Part shown: positions 22,468 to 33,167 of the stretch, in pieces | Numbering within the stretch: position 1 is the stretch's first letter | Layout of the letters: every line of letters begins with the position of its first letter | Source of the DNA: Cladosporium sp. IMV 00045 | Lineage: Eukaryota; Ascomycota; Dothideomycetes; Cladosporiales; Cladosporiaceae | DNA: 64,000 nucleotides | Assembly (NCBI GenBank): GCA_001931905.2 | Contig: MSJI02000061.1 | Location: 62,001 to 126,000 of the forward strand | Reading direction: 5' to 3' | Translations under genes and position numbers: made by a program | Notes under the pieces: generated by a model | The model's database searches: none | Told to the model about the DNA's origin: nothing | What the model saw: only the letters and a program-made list of their open reading frames with translations

Positions 22468-23481
22468 TCAAGCCTTATCAGCGGGATAGACTACGCCCGC
22501 CTGCCTCCTCAAATCACTCGTAACCCTAATCACATCCTTGGAAATCCCCTCCAACTTCTCGGCCGCCGCCTTATCCCCCTCATTCACAATCCTGGCAAAC
22601 TCCTCCGCCTCCTCCTCCATATTCACCTGCGCCTGCGCATCCCTGATCGGGCCAGCCAACTCCTCGCTCTTCTTCGTCTTCGGATCCCAGTGCTTCACGC
22701 TCGTGATGTCCGTCGTGGCATTGAGAGAAACCGTGCCCTTCTCGCCGTAGATCTCGCACGGCGCGAAGCTCTGGTAGCCCTTGCTCTGGTTGATCTGCAC
22801 GCCGAAGGAGCCGTAGGAGAGCAGGATCACGCCGCCGCCGTCGACGCCCGTGCGGCAGATGAAGGGCACGTAGGTTTGGGATTTGGGCGCGCCGAAGAGC
22901 GCGATCGCGAAGGTTATGGGGTACACGCCGATGTCGACGAGGCTGCCGCCGCTGAAGTCGAGGGAGAAGATGTTGGGCACTTCGCCGGCGAGCACGTTGT
23001 TGTAGCGTGAGCTGTAGGAGGCGTAGGTGAGGCTGGCGCCGTAGATGGGGCCGAGGCGTTTTTGCTCGTTGACGAGGCTGGCGAGGAGCTTGTAGTTGGC
23101 TTCTTGGATGTGGCGGAAGGCTTCGATGAGGAAGACGTTGTGCTGCTTGGCGGTTGCGAAGAGGTCGTCCAGCTCGGCGGGTGTTGAGGTTGCGGGTTTC
23201 TCGAGGATTACGTGCTTGCCGGCTTGGAGGAATTGTTTTGCGTGGGCGTAGTGGTAAGAGTTGGGCGAGGCGATGTAAATGGCTTGCATGTCCTTGTCGG
23301 CGGCCATGTCATCGAGCGAGGTGTACAGCTTCTTGCAGTCGAATTTGGCACCGAATGCCTCGGCCTGCTCTTGCTTGCGTGAGTAGACGGAGTGCAGTTG
23401 CCATTGGCCTTTCTTGGAGGCGGCCTTGATGAAGGCTTCAGTGATCCATCCTGTGCCAATGGTGCCGAAGGTGATAGCCAT
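22468..23481 (-). CDS. Gfo/Idh/MocA dehydrogenase, copy B, complete
   Basis: A single exon of 337 residues. The start MAITFGTIGTGWITEAF carries the N-terminal Gly-rich Rossmann turn (GTIGTG) for NAD(P); EKPATSTPAEL and GGSLVDIGVYPITFA are the two family signatures, followed by the beta-sheet substrate domain. An open frame continues upstream to 23610, but the extra part is not family-like, so the ATG at 23481 was chosen. No signal peptide, hence probably cytosolic. Substrate cannot be read from sequence; fungal relatives are often annotated as D-xylose 1-dehydrogenase (NADP) or dihydrodiol dehydrogenase. Confidence 0.9.
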   Translation of the reverse strand: MAITFGTIGTGWITEAFIKAASKKGQWQLHSVYSRKQEQAEAFGAKFDCKKLYTSLDDMAADKDMQAIYIASPNSYHYAHAKQFLQAGKHVILEKPATSTPAELDDLFATAKQHNVFLIEAFRHIQEANYKLLASLVNEQKRLGPIYGASLTYASYSSRYNNVLAGEVPNIFSLDFSGGSLVDIGVYPITFAIALFGAPKSQTYVPFICRTGVDGGGVILLSYGSFGVQINQSKGYQSFAPCEIYGEKGTVSLNATTDITSVKHWDPKTKKSEELAGPIRDAQAQVNMEEEAEEFARIVNEGDKAAAEKLEGISKDVIRVTSDLRRQAGVVYPADKA

Positions 23482-24820
23482 GATGGAAAGGGTCTTGTTT
23501 GAGTGAGGGGTTGTTTCGAGTTGGTGTTGAGAAAACGGAGTGCAATTGGGGATGTGTGAAAGAAGAGTAGTAGAAGTGGTGAACAACAAGAAAAAGTTAT
23601 ATCTGCTCAATACTTTTGGAAAGCTTGTATGCGCCAGGACCTTCCTTTCCTCGCAACATCGTCACAAAGGGTTGAGCTTTTTTGGGGACGAAGTGGGGTT
23701 GTCGATGACGGACGCGGGGCAAAAGCAGAGGAGCAACTAGACGACTTCACATCAAAGTTCGAACCAGCCACCTCCACCATTCCACGTGCAAGCCATTGAA
23801 AACGTGTTGCGCCACGCTTCTAGAGCGATGTGTTCTTCCGCAGCTCAGTGTTCCACGAGATAATTTTTGTGTTTCATGTGCTTCAAAGCAATTTTAGGCT
23901 TATACCAAGATACACGTGGACCTAGGGATGAGGCATTCGATTCGTCCAGGGAAAATCTGGTCTCATCCAGCATCGCCACGTGGATATCCACCTTGAGAGC
24001 TTGATCCCTCGATATTATGATCTTTTGCCTGTGGGAACATGTCGCCTTCCAGGACATGATTAAGGTCAGATGCCATCCAGTGCAATTTTCAATGGCAGGC
24101 AGCATATTCGTAGAGCGCGGAATTCTGAAGCAATTGGACCATGTTGATGTTGGGGAGCTGGTTGTATCTTCAAGTTTTACTACTGGCTAGGAGTGGATAA
24201 GCCGCACTGGTTTTGGCAGCCTGTCTCTCTCCAAAACCGAAACAATCGACGTTGTCACATGCGAGCCATAGCAAAAGCAACCCAATGCAATTAAACGCAC
24301 TTTGTCTCTTCACTATGCTTGGGTGCTCATACCCGACGCACACGGCCTGTAGCACACTCCGGAGTCCGTACCTCTGCTGTGTAGACTTCGACTGTCGGCT
24401 AGACCAGCTCCGCTCAGCTGATCCACGCCATGCAAACGCCATCAGCCCTACATTCAGAACTTGGGCCTCCCAATGAGGAAGTGAGGAGCTTCTGTTGTGC
24501 AAAGGACAAAGACCAAGTCTGGTAAGCATCTCGTTCAAGCACGAGTGGCTGTTTTTCACTTTAAACAGTGAGTTTCACCCCGTCTCGCAGGGTCGTTCCA
24601 GATGCTACCACAACACATGGGCTTGATAGTTTGAACGGGTTGTCGAGCTATTCGATACGCTCATTTCCAAAGTCATTCGGAGTGAGGTGCGAAAACTTGA
24701 AAGAGTGTGTGATTTGAAATGGTGAAAGATATATCCAGAGTGTCTTGGCTTGAGAAAGAGTTTGAAGACATCAACCTGGCCGGTCCAGATTGATGAAGAG
24801 AGCATCTCGAAAGGTATGAG
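23482..24820. other. Intergenic stretch
   Basis: About 1.3 kb between the dehydrogenase copy B start and the secreted-protein gene. Open frames up to 129 codons exist on both strands without recognisable features. It should contain both promoters. Confidence 0.55.
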
Positions 24821-26039
24821 ATGGCGTCTATAAAGGCCCAGGACTTGAACCTGTCGAAGCTGGCAGTTCAAAGATTGCAACCTCCAGCCTCTTCACGGTG
24901 GATCGTTTTTGATAAAACCCACCATGCGTACTGGATATCTGTCACTTTGTTGCTCGCGAGCGTCGGCGCCTCGCCTGTTGCAGAGCCTGCCACGACTGCG
25001 GCCGCCGCTTTCTGTTCTGTAGTCACCGCTGTTGTCACCAAGGGGAAGGCGCAAGTTCCTGCTACGGCTTACTGCTCCTCATTCCTTGGAATCAAGACGT
25101 CTACCATCAGGAAAACAGTGCCTTTGACGAGGTATGCCCTTGCTTGGACGCTTATGGCAAAGTCCTTAGATGCTGATTGCCCTTGCTAGCACCACGGTCG
25201 AAGTAGTGTCTATCCCGACGGCCACTTCGACCGCCACGGTTTTTGTCACAACGACAGAAACTAGTACCACGTGAGCCCTCTATATTTTCCTCGATGACGG
25301 CGTGCTCCTTTGCTGATGTGACCGAAGTTACTTCCAGCCGACTTGCCAGCCGGCTTTGACCAAACGTGCTGTTGCGAAGCCCGCGGCCTTTAACGCATAT
25401 ACAGTTGCAACTGCGATTTCTTCCGCATGCAAGTGTCTCAGCATCCCGACGCCTTCAACCACCACAACGATAATCTCAGGTGCTACCATCGTGACCTCGA
25501 CGCAAACCATCAACGCAAGTAGTGCACATCAAATCCACTGCTTTCTAATGCTGATCAATCTCAAGGTCCTTGCATCGACGACGGTCACCGAGACCGAAAC
25601 CATCACGACACAAGCGACAGCAACGAATCCGGCTTTCTTGCTGCACGCCCAGGGCGGCAATACCGACTACGGTAGGAGAGGCTTAGTCGGAGGCAGGGGA
25701 GATTCCCGGAACGTCATTCTCGACCCCGTTAGAAGTTCGTCAACGCCTTTCCGCTTCGACGACCAGTGTGGTCTTGCATTGACCGCCAATTTACTCACTG
25801 AGGGCTGGACAGCGTATGGCAAGGCCAACAGAATAGTCATGATGCTCAAGCCGGGTTCCGAGCCTGATCCGGGTTATGAGAAGATGATTTGCACATCAAG
25901 TGGCGACAATCAACTGATCTGCAGCATTCCCGGTGGCGCCTCGATCAACAATGCTTGCCCGGCCGGTTTGGAAGTTGCTTGGTTTCTAAGCACTGAGCCT
26001 ATGCAGGGTTGCACTCAATTTACTTTTGCCCAGGAGTAG
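24821..26039 (+). CDS. Putative secreted Thr-rich protein, unknown function
   Basis: My model has four exons: 24821-25131, 25190-25270, 25328-25514 and 25566-26039 (350 residues). Introns 1 and 2 (58 and 57 bases) have TGCTGAT branches. Intron 3 (51 bases) would be a GC-AG intron (GCAAGT donor, CTAATGCTGAT branch). The hydrophobic stretch LLLASVGASPVAEP looks like a signal peptide core, but the ATG with the best context (24924, CCACCATGC) is one base out of frame with it. The in-frame ATG at 24821 gives an unusually long n-region. The middle is Thr/Val-rich with a Cys pair (SACKCLS) and KR processing-like sites; the last 150 residues form a Cys-containing domain (DQCGLAL, MICTSS, NNACPAG). 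Family not recognised. Confidence 0.55.
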
Positions 26040-26121
26040 GAGTGGGATTGCAAAGGCATTAGGAAGTATGGTGTAGGGAACGTTTCTCGAGGCTTGAGGT
26101 TTGTCGATGGTACGGCTCTGT

Positions 26122-27864
26122 TTAGAAGTTCAGGTCGAATATAGGTATATCGATGTTGGGTAGGAAGCTCCAATCCAGGCTGTCATATCCGTCTCCCGCT
26201 TCGATATCAGACATCTGCCACGGCACGGAAAGCCCAGCTGCTGGAGTCTGCGTCTGCACGCTTCCAAGGCTTGGCGTTGGATCGGGGGCTGGTATCATGT
26301 GCTCAGGGAAAGATCCAGGACACCGGTCTAGATGCTTCAGCTGCTCAGTCTTCTGTAGCCTGGATAAAGCGACTAGCTTTTTAACAAGATTGAGGGCTTC
26401 CGTGATTGCAGAGCTTGGCATGGCTTGCGCTACGTCTTCAAAGACTTGCAGAGCGGCTGGTATTTGCGCATAAGAGCTTGCCGTATCGATGACTAGCATG
26501 GCGGAGAGAAATTGAAAGGGTAAATTGGCGATGTGCCACCAGGGCTTCTGGTTCTGGGCAAGTCTTCTCGCTGCTTGTAAGCCATCGAGCCCGATTTCGA
26601 CTAGATGGGTGAAGGTGTGTTTCTTGAGATCAGCAGTCTCACTTGCTCTTAGGAGGCGATAGAAACAGAACGCCATTATTGTACGCGAGAGTAGAACTCC
26701 ATCATGACACTGCTGCGCTTCAAGAGCGGCCAGCTTGGCGATACTGGCTTCGGGTCCATCGGGGTAACTTTGATGATTCTCTGGACTCAGCGCCTCCGAG
26801 ATGTGATAGAGGTAAATCATTTGTTCCTCCGGAGTGGCCGAAACAGGGTTGGAAGGCATCGGTGGCACAAGCGAGTCATCGATTGGGGTCTGGACGGGCG
26901 GTCGACCGTGTTCATTGGCGATCCAGGTATTCAACAACCGCGCAATCCACAACATCTGCCGTGGCTCGAAGCACAAGTCTTGGTATCTTTCTGTGGTAGC
27001 CGAATCCTTGATACTTGTTTCCATAATAGCAATAGAATGCATGGCCGTGCAGCTTGATATCCAAGTGGCGTAAGGTCGAGCGACTGAGCGCAGATATAGC
27101 GTCTGCAGCAACAACGCAGTTATCAAATTCAGGCTTGGGATTACAGTTCGGCTTGTTTCAGCGTCTATAAATGACTGTAAATGTCGTGCAAGAGTCACAT
27201 GTCGAGTCTCTTGGGTCGCAGCAAAACCGTCACCGAAAAGCGAGCCTAGGGCGGCTATACCGAGAAGAACAATGTCATGAGACCCCGTGCCCGTCGAAGC
27301 GAACCTGGAAGCTATGGCTTCCTGAGCTACAATCGGGCGGATGAATGTATAGACTGGATGTACACTCTCAGTAAAGCTTGCTGCAAGTCGTTGCATTTGT
27401 TCCATAGAGAGAGCTGAGGTCAATGTGTTGATCAGGTTAGGTTCGCCGCCAGTCGAGACTCCCGAGAATGGGGCGAATGCTTTCAAGTGATCAGACTGAT
27501 CGCTTTCTCGCTGTCCCTGTAGGCGATTTGAAAGAATCCTGTTAAAGCCGGCATACGAGATGGCTTCCCGCGATCGCTTGGTCTGCCGGCCTGTACGTTC
27601 TGCATGTTGCTGCGCTTCTGGTCTGGTCTCCAATGATGGCGCATCAGCATCATCAGTGGGATGATACTGCGTAGGCACTTCGATTCGTGCTCGCTTGAGA
27701 CGAGATTGTGAGTCAAGAGAGAAATAGCATTCGTACTGGAACCTTACGCAAGTGCCACATGGCTGCGTGCCATCGCACCGCTTCTTTCGAGTCCTGCACG
27801 GCTCGCATGCTCGAAGAACCCTATGTCGCGATCCTCCTCCAGGTCTTCTTGGCTGCTCCGCCAT
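26122..27864 (-). CDS. Zn2Cys6 transcription factor
   Basis: A nuclear DNA-binding regulator of the fungal binuclear zinc cluster class; 580 residues, one exon. The cluster is perfect: C20-x2-C23-x6-C30-x5-C36-x2-C39-x6-C46 (ACEPCRTRKKRCDG), which normally reads CGG triplets. It is followed by a basic linker (SRLKRARIEV) and a fungal_trans middle region (about 150-450). The start is MAEQPRRPGGG; the frame is open 13 codons upstream but has no ATG there. CGGAT motifs lie just upstream, and the same motifs occur in the promoter shared by the next two genes, suggesting local control. The C-terminus is acidic and aromatic (SLDWSFLPNIDIPIFDLNF). Confidence 0.9.
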   Translation of the reverse strand: MAEQPRRPGGGSRHRVLRACEPCRTRKKRCDGTQPCGTCVRFQYECYFSLDSQSRLKRARIEVPTQYHPTDDADAPSLETRPEAQQHAERTGRQTKRSREAISYAGFNRILSNRLQGQRESDQSDHLKAFAPFSGVSTGGEPNLINTLTSALSMEQMQRLAASFTESVHPVYTFIRPIVAQEAIASRFASTGTGSHDIVLLGIAALGSLFGDGFAATQETRHVTLARHLQSFIDAETSRTVIPSLNLITALLLQTLYLRSVARPYATWISSCTAMHSIAIMETSIKDSATTERYQDLCFEPRQMLWIARLLNTWIANEHGRPPVQTPIDDSLVPPMPSNPVSATPEEQMIYLYHISEALSPENHQSYPDGPEASIAKLAALEAQQCHDGVLLSRTIMAFCFYRLLRASETADLKKHTFTHLVEIGLDGLQAARRLAQNQKPWWHIANLPFQFLSAMLVIDTASSYAQIPAALQVFEDVAQAMPSSAITEALNLVKKLVALSRLQKTEQLKHLDRCPGSFPEHMIPAPDPTPSLGSVQTQTPAAGLSVPWQMSDIEAGDGYDSLDWSFLPNIDIPIFDLNF

Positions 27865-28421
27865 CTGAATGATTGAGTGCTGTGATCGGATGTGAAGAGT
27901 CAAGGACGAAGCACGAGATGCGGTTGTGAGCGGATGTCGGTCGGGGCGGATCGGGAAAGGAAGCTCGAAAGGATCGGAAGCGGATCAGACATCCTTTTCG
28001 ACTGCACTGAGGTGGCGTAAACGTTTCGGTCGCATCTTGTTTGCGATACTCCTCTCAAGTGTTGATTGTTCGGCTCAATTCTGTGTTATTCGTGTGATAG
28101 ATTCTCAAGCTGGTGAGACAAAAGGTCTGCAATATGCTGGCGAAGCAGATTTCAAGAAGAAGAAGACACGTGCGTCGTCCTTGTTAGCTGCAAAACACAA
28201 CAAGAACGCTTCGCCTAGACGATGCATCTATGGGAGCATTGAGCATGAAGCGTCTCCATGCCTCACAATCAAGATTCACTGTGAACAAATAGCTGACATG
28301 TCATCGAGCAAATCCCAGTCGCGAATTGTGAAACAGAAGGTCACGTCTAAGAATTGGTGCAGCAATCGGCATCAGCCTCAAACGCATATCCGTATCTTTA
28401 TATACTCTATCCCCGGACCGC
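27865..28421. promoter_or_regulatory. Promoter of the Zn2Cys6 gene with CGGAT motifs
   Basis: 557 bases upstream of the minus-strand regulator. Between 27931 and 27987 four related motifs occur on the plus strand: CGGATGT (27931), CGGATCGG (27947), GGATCGG (27971) and CGGATCA (27981). The first, third and fourth recur in the promoter at 30502-30530. Binding is inferred. Confidence 0.55.
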
Positions 28422-30291
28422 TTACTCGAAACCCGTGGCGCTCTTGCTCCTCTTCCTCGCAATGTGGCCGTAGTACTTGAAGAAGTACGGCACAGGAGCT
28501 AAAAGGGTCGCGATACCTCCCAGCAACGTCAGCGTCCAGTGCACGCCAAGATTCTCGTACATTGGAACTGAAACGATCACCATAGGACCGGCCTGGGGAC
28601 CACATGTTAGTTTCTCAGTCTTTAGCTCAAGTCATTCCGAAAGCACTCACTACGCAGTATCGTGTCAACGTCATACCCACCAGAGCACTTGCTGCGAACA
28701 TCTCGTAGCTATCAATGATATACTGATAGCATGAGATATACAATTGCATAACCGCGAAGCCAAACACCACGCTGGCTGCAAGTGGTGACCACAGGCTCAC
28801 ACTGGGCCAACTCGTCCAGCCCATCCAGAATATGCTGATTGGCAAAGCTGGTGCTCCGATGATTGCATGTATAAGCCTTTCTTCTGGCACTACCTTTTGC
28901 TTTCCTGCCTTATGTGCCTCGGCCAACTTACGCCTGAAGCGATTGTAAACCGGCCATATCGAAAAAAGCTGGAAGATGTCAGTGAGTGGCCTAGGCAATC
29001 TGAAGGTTCCAACATACCGATAGAAGGAAGCCAATGTTGATTCCAATAAAGCAAAGGCCAGTCTGTGCTTGATCAAGCCCATAGATCCCTCTGCTGCCAA
29101 AGATGAACCCATATCCTGGCAGAGAGCCGAAGAGGACCGTGTAAATCACTGTCATGTAAAGCGAGAAAAGCTGGATAATTGGCTCGGTAAATAGAAACTT
29201 CAAGGGCAGCTTTATGCTTCGCTGAAGTCTCTTATAGAGTGGAATAGATTCCATCTCGTGCTCTGAGCGGTACAAATCATTGCCAGTCACCTCGCGCATC
29301 GCTGTGGCTTTCCAACCCAGAAGCACTGGAGAATAAGTCTCAGGAATGAACAACAAGATGGCGATAATCAGAGCACCAGTCAAGATAAGGGTGAGCCATT
29401 CTGATGCTAACTGTCAGCGTGTTTCATCATGTTGAGAACTTCAAACAAAACAGGAAGGCTCACATGTCCATTGCCAGCTGACCAGTGAGCTAGCGCCTAT
29501 GAATGAAGCGACCATGGGCGCGAGGAAGGGCCCTAAGAAACAGAGGCATAAGAGCACCGGAAAGACGTAAGTACGTTCGATAGGCGACCACAGATCTGCT
29601 GTCGTGCCACCGAAGTTGGTAAGAGGGGGACAGCCAAACAGACCGGCAAAGAAGCGGCAGATTAGCCAGGAACCGATGTTTGGAGAAAATCCCGCGCCCA
29701 TTGTGAAGAGAGCGAATATGATGAGGCCTATCAGTGTTAGCGTGGCGAGCTGAACGAATACGGAGAGATTCACCACAACATACTGGCAATGTACACAGGG
29801 TTCCTTCCCAAGATCTCCGAGAATGGCGCACTAACCAAGCTTCCAAGGCCGAACGCAATCATGAACAATGTTGTCCCGAGTAGGGCGACTTCCTCGCCCA
29901 CGCCGAAGTCTTGCATGAGCTGTGGTGCAATATCCGAGTCGATCGCTGAAGCTCCGGTCACTATGAAACTAGTGATGCTGACGATGCCAGTGATCAACCA
30001 TTTGTAGCCGTAAGACCAGTTTTGTGGGTTGAAAGCGTCGTCGAGGTCGTTGAAGTCCACGAGAATGTAAGGAAGTACGTTGCTATCGTTCGCCTTTTCT
30101 ATGTCGTCTTCTGTCCGCCCTCGTTTTGCGAAGTCGTGAGCCCGTTGTTGAGTGTCGGCACATGTCTGATGCTCGTTTACAGACGGACTATCATGGACGA
30201 GAATGTTACCACTGCTATCTGGTTGCTTTTCGTATCGTTGCTCTGACTGCACAGTCTGACGTATTTTTCGGTATTGGAGGATTGACTGCAT
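28422..30291 (-). CDS. MFS transporter, DHA1 (drug:H+ antiporter) type
   Basis: A 12-span proton-coupled exporter of the plasma membrane type. Five exons (30291-29784, 29727-29464, 29406-29018, 28968-28651, 28592-28422), with introns of 56, 57, 49 and 58 bases, join into 549 residues without a stop. The hydrophilic N-terminus holds the DFNDLDDAFNPQNWS motif that precedes the first span in fungal DHA1 proteins; SEILGRNPVYI is the loop 2-3 signature and SPIERTYVFPV follows. The last exon ends KYYGHIARKRSKSATGFE. The start lies in the promoter shared with the dehydrogenase gene. Substrate is unknown; polyamine/drug exporters are the nearest class. Confidence 0.9.
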
Positions 30292-30746
30292 GATGAACGA
30301 CTGTCTTTACCGACCCAAGGCGAAGATTATCTAGAGTATGATGAAGAAAATGCGGCCACCACATTTGGCGGCCCATCGTATCTATGAAATAGCCCATGTC
30401 GGAGACCTTAAGCGGTTCTACCTGGGTGGATGGACACATCAATCACCGCATGGTCGGTGTTAAGGCATAGAGGGACTGATTACAACGACGTCCGACCCGA
30501 CCCGATCCTCTTGATCCGACACATCCGATCTTTCCTCTCCGCCCCGCCTCACAGACTAGATTGGGGAGGGGTAGATGTCTCTACCTTACCTTAATTTCTA
30601 TAAGGTACACCTGTCTTCGATCTTCGAATATAAAGCAGACATGTCCTTGCCAGACTTCTTTGCTATCGTACCATCTTCTCACTGATCAATTCCCATATCC
30701 ATACCAAAAGCCGTTACCCATCTTCAAGCAATCTTCAACCTTTGAC
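30292..30746. promoter_or_regulatory. Divergent promoter, MFS / dehydrogenase, with CGGAT motifs
   Basis: 455 bases between divergent starts. On the minus strand CGGATGT (30527-30521), CGGATCA (30518-30512) and GGATCGG (30508-30502) are packed into 26 bases. These three heptamers also occur upstream of the Zn2Cys6 gene. CGG-centred repeats are the usual target of that factor class. Confidence 0.6.
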
Positions 30747-31996
30747 ATGTTCGGCATGAAGCCTACTGAAGATGCCCCTAGTGGCCCTATTGTCAAAGTG
30801 GGAATCATTGGGTATGTTGAAGAAACCCCGATCCTTGAGGGCCAATACGTATGCTGACCTTTGAAGATGTGGCATGATCACCCAAGTCACTCACATACCC
30901 ACTCTCAATATGCTCTCCCACCTTTTCCAAATCACATATCTATTTGATGTGTCTGAGGAAGCAATGAGACATAGCCAGCTCAGAGTTGCTGGAGACGCCA
31001 GACCTAGAAATACTGGAAACGTTGAAGAGTTGTGCAACTCGCCAGACGTGGACCTAGTCCTCGTGGCAAGCAATCATGTTTTCCACGCATCAGAGGCGGA
31101 GCTTGCACTGAAGGCTGGCAAGCACGTCTTCATCGAGAAGCCCATTGCGTTGACGCTGCAAGACACAGATCGTATCATTGCTGCGGACAAAGCTGCAGGT
31201 GGCTCCAAAGCGTTCATCGGCTATATGAGAAGATACGCCGCGGCATTCGTCGACGCCGTCAAGGAAGTCGGAAGCATCGAGCAAATTCGCTATGCTCGTG
31301 TCAGAGACATCATTGGACCTAACTCTGTTTTCGTCGGACAGTCTGGTACGTTCCCAAGGACTTTCAACGACTACCGCCAGGCCGACTCGGAAGCGCTGCG
31401 CAAGAAAACGAGCGATGACATGGAACAAGCGCTGCAAGCAGAACTTGGAGTCAAAGTCACAAAAGAAACAAGCATGATGTGGGAAATGCTCTCCATCCTC
31501 GGCTCGCATGATCTCAGCGCTATGCGAGAGATTCTGGGTATGCCGAAAGGTGTCATTGGTTTTTCACCATGTTCTACGACAGGCTCGCCGTTTTGGAGGT
31601 AAGGGTTTCTCGATTATTTCATCGTTGACAGGGCTAACAACCAGCAGTGCTATATTCAAATTCCAAAATTTTGCCGTCGCATACGAGTCTGGTGTCGATC
31701 AGGTTGCAAGATTTGATGCCTCGATTGAGATCTTCGGTGACACGAAGACCGTGAAAGTATGCATCGATACCCCCTTTGTGAAAGGCTTGCCCACCACGAT
31801 GGTGGTGAAAGACTCGTTACCAGATGGGTCGTACAAGGAGTCTACCATTCGCCGGACGTACGAGGACCCCTTCACGCTCGAGCTTCAGGAAGTGCATCGT
31901 TGGATCACTGAAGGGAAGGCCCCGAAGACCACTCCAGAGGATGCTAGGAAAGACCTTGAGATTCTTGGAATGCTTCTGAAAGCCACTGTAGCCTGA
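30747..31996 (+). CDS. Gfo/Idh/MocA family dehydrogenase
   Basis: Three exons (30747-30811, 30867-31598, 31648-31996; introns 55 and 49 bases) encode 381 residues. The first intron splits the nucleotide-binding turn, which reads KVGIIGCGMITQVTH after splicing (Gly-x-Gly). The family lysine motif is EKPIALTLQDTDRI, and the C-terminal domain contains SILGSHDLSAMREILGMP. It is only distantly similar to the dehydrogenase at 22-23 kb. No targeting signal is seen. Sharing a promoter with an exporter, next to a regulator and a hydrolase, suggests a small catabolic or detoxification cluster; the substrate cannot be told. Confidence 0.9.
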
Positions 31997-32073
31997 AGTG
32001 AATACCGCTTAGATGTATATTTGAGTGAACAGTGTCAAGAACAAAACTTTCCAAGAGAACCTAGTCATAGCAG

Positions 32074-33167
32074 TCATCCCTTCTCCACAAACTCCATTGC
32101 AGGACAAGAATATGGCTCCCAGTAGGAAGGCTCCACATCGAATGCATGGTCGTGGCCCTCAGCAACGTCGAATGGCAAATTCGTTTCCGCCAGACGCGCT
32201 TTGATGAGATCGACAAGACGCTGAGATTGTCGAAGGTAGACTACCGAGTCATCGTCGCCATGAATGATCCAGCTGCGTGAAATCAGCAAACCGGCTTGTG
32301 AAAGACTTGGACTTCCACTTACGCATGTTTCGGCATTTTCGCACCTGCCCCGAGCCGCTCAAAGGGCAAATGCTCGGGTTGAAGTTTGACATTCCCGTGT
32401 TCCAGCATCTCCGAAGCAAACAAGCCATGCTGGGCTAAAGCAACGGCGTAAGGTGTGACCTCGAAGCCACCTTTGCTCGCCACCCTCTTTCGCTGTTCGG
32501 CAACCCAAGCCAGCGCTTCTTCTTTTGGGAGAATTTCCTCCTCTGAAAAACGGAGGATAGTCGGAGCTCCATCGATTGGTCCCGTTGTCCACAGTTCGTC
32601 ACGAAGATCGACAGCAGGATATGCCAAAGCTACAGCTGAGATCTCATCAGGATGGGACAGCGCCAATTGCGTTGCGAAGTAGCCGCCAGCAGAACTACCC
32701 ACGAGCAGCGTACGGCGATTGTCGATTTCATGCCCTGTCAAGCGATTCTGGAGAATTGCTGGCAACTCATCGATGAACCATTTCCAAAAATCCTCCAGGT
32801 CTTCGAGTGGCTCCGCAATCCCGTTTACGGTTGGCAACAAGCGGTAGTCCGTGGAGACGATGATCGCACCATGGTCGAGAGCCAACTTCAAAGCCCATGG
32901 CGCGAAGAATGGAGCAAATAGAGAATGCGCAGTCGCCCAGAATCCGCCGTGGATATTGACAATGACGGGATGGCGACCTGGCTGTAGGTTTTTTGGCTTG
33001 AGCACAGCCGTCTTGATTCCGTGCGAAGAAACAGTTTTGTACCTGCACTTTGTCAGAGAAAGATGGAATCTTGCTTCTGTGTAACTCACGTCACTCCGAA
33101 AATATCAAATGGCTCGACTGGGTCATGCGCGAGCGGAATGCCATACAGACAAAACGCTGAGAATGTC
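32074..33167 (-). CDS. Alpha/beta hydrolase (HSL/esterase type), 5' end missing
   Basis: A serine esterase/lipase-fold enzyme. Exons: about 33167-33090, 33042-32323 and 32272-32074, with introns of 47 and 50 bases. Catalytic features are complete: oxyanion motif NIHGGFW, nucleophile elbow GSSAGG, acid in IIHGDDDSV and histidine in EGHDHAFD. The first exon reads HDPVEPFDIFGVTYKTV, but no in-frame ATG precedes it before a stop. An ATG one frame away (in CGCATGACC) does not help. The 5' end runs into the remains of a plus-strand transcription factor, so the start was probably lost in a rearrangement. It may be inactive or start elsewhere. Confidence 0.75.

Larger units (their letters stand above)
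20941..23267. repeat. Duplicated segment, copy B
   Basis: Matches 18548-20920 from its first base (the end of the second SF3b14 intron) to position 23267 inside the dehydrogenase gene. The sequence right of 23267 has no partner in the window. Confidence 0.88.

Noticed and set aside
23755..23830. GGTTCGAAC box B-like sequence
   Set aside because: The palindrome gives a B-box match by chance; no cloverleaf can be drawn around it on either strand.
24838..24880. tRNA-like T-arm (CAGGTTCAAGTCCTG on the minus strand)
   Set aside because: No A-box, anticodon arm or pairing acceptor stem at the right distance; it overlaps a protein-coding exon.
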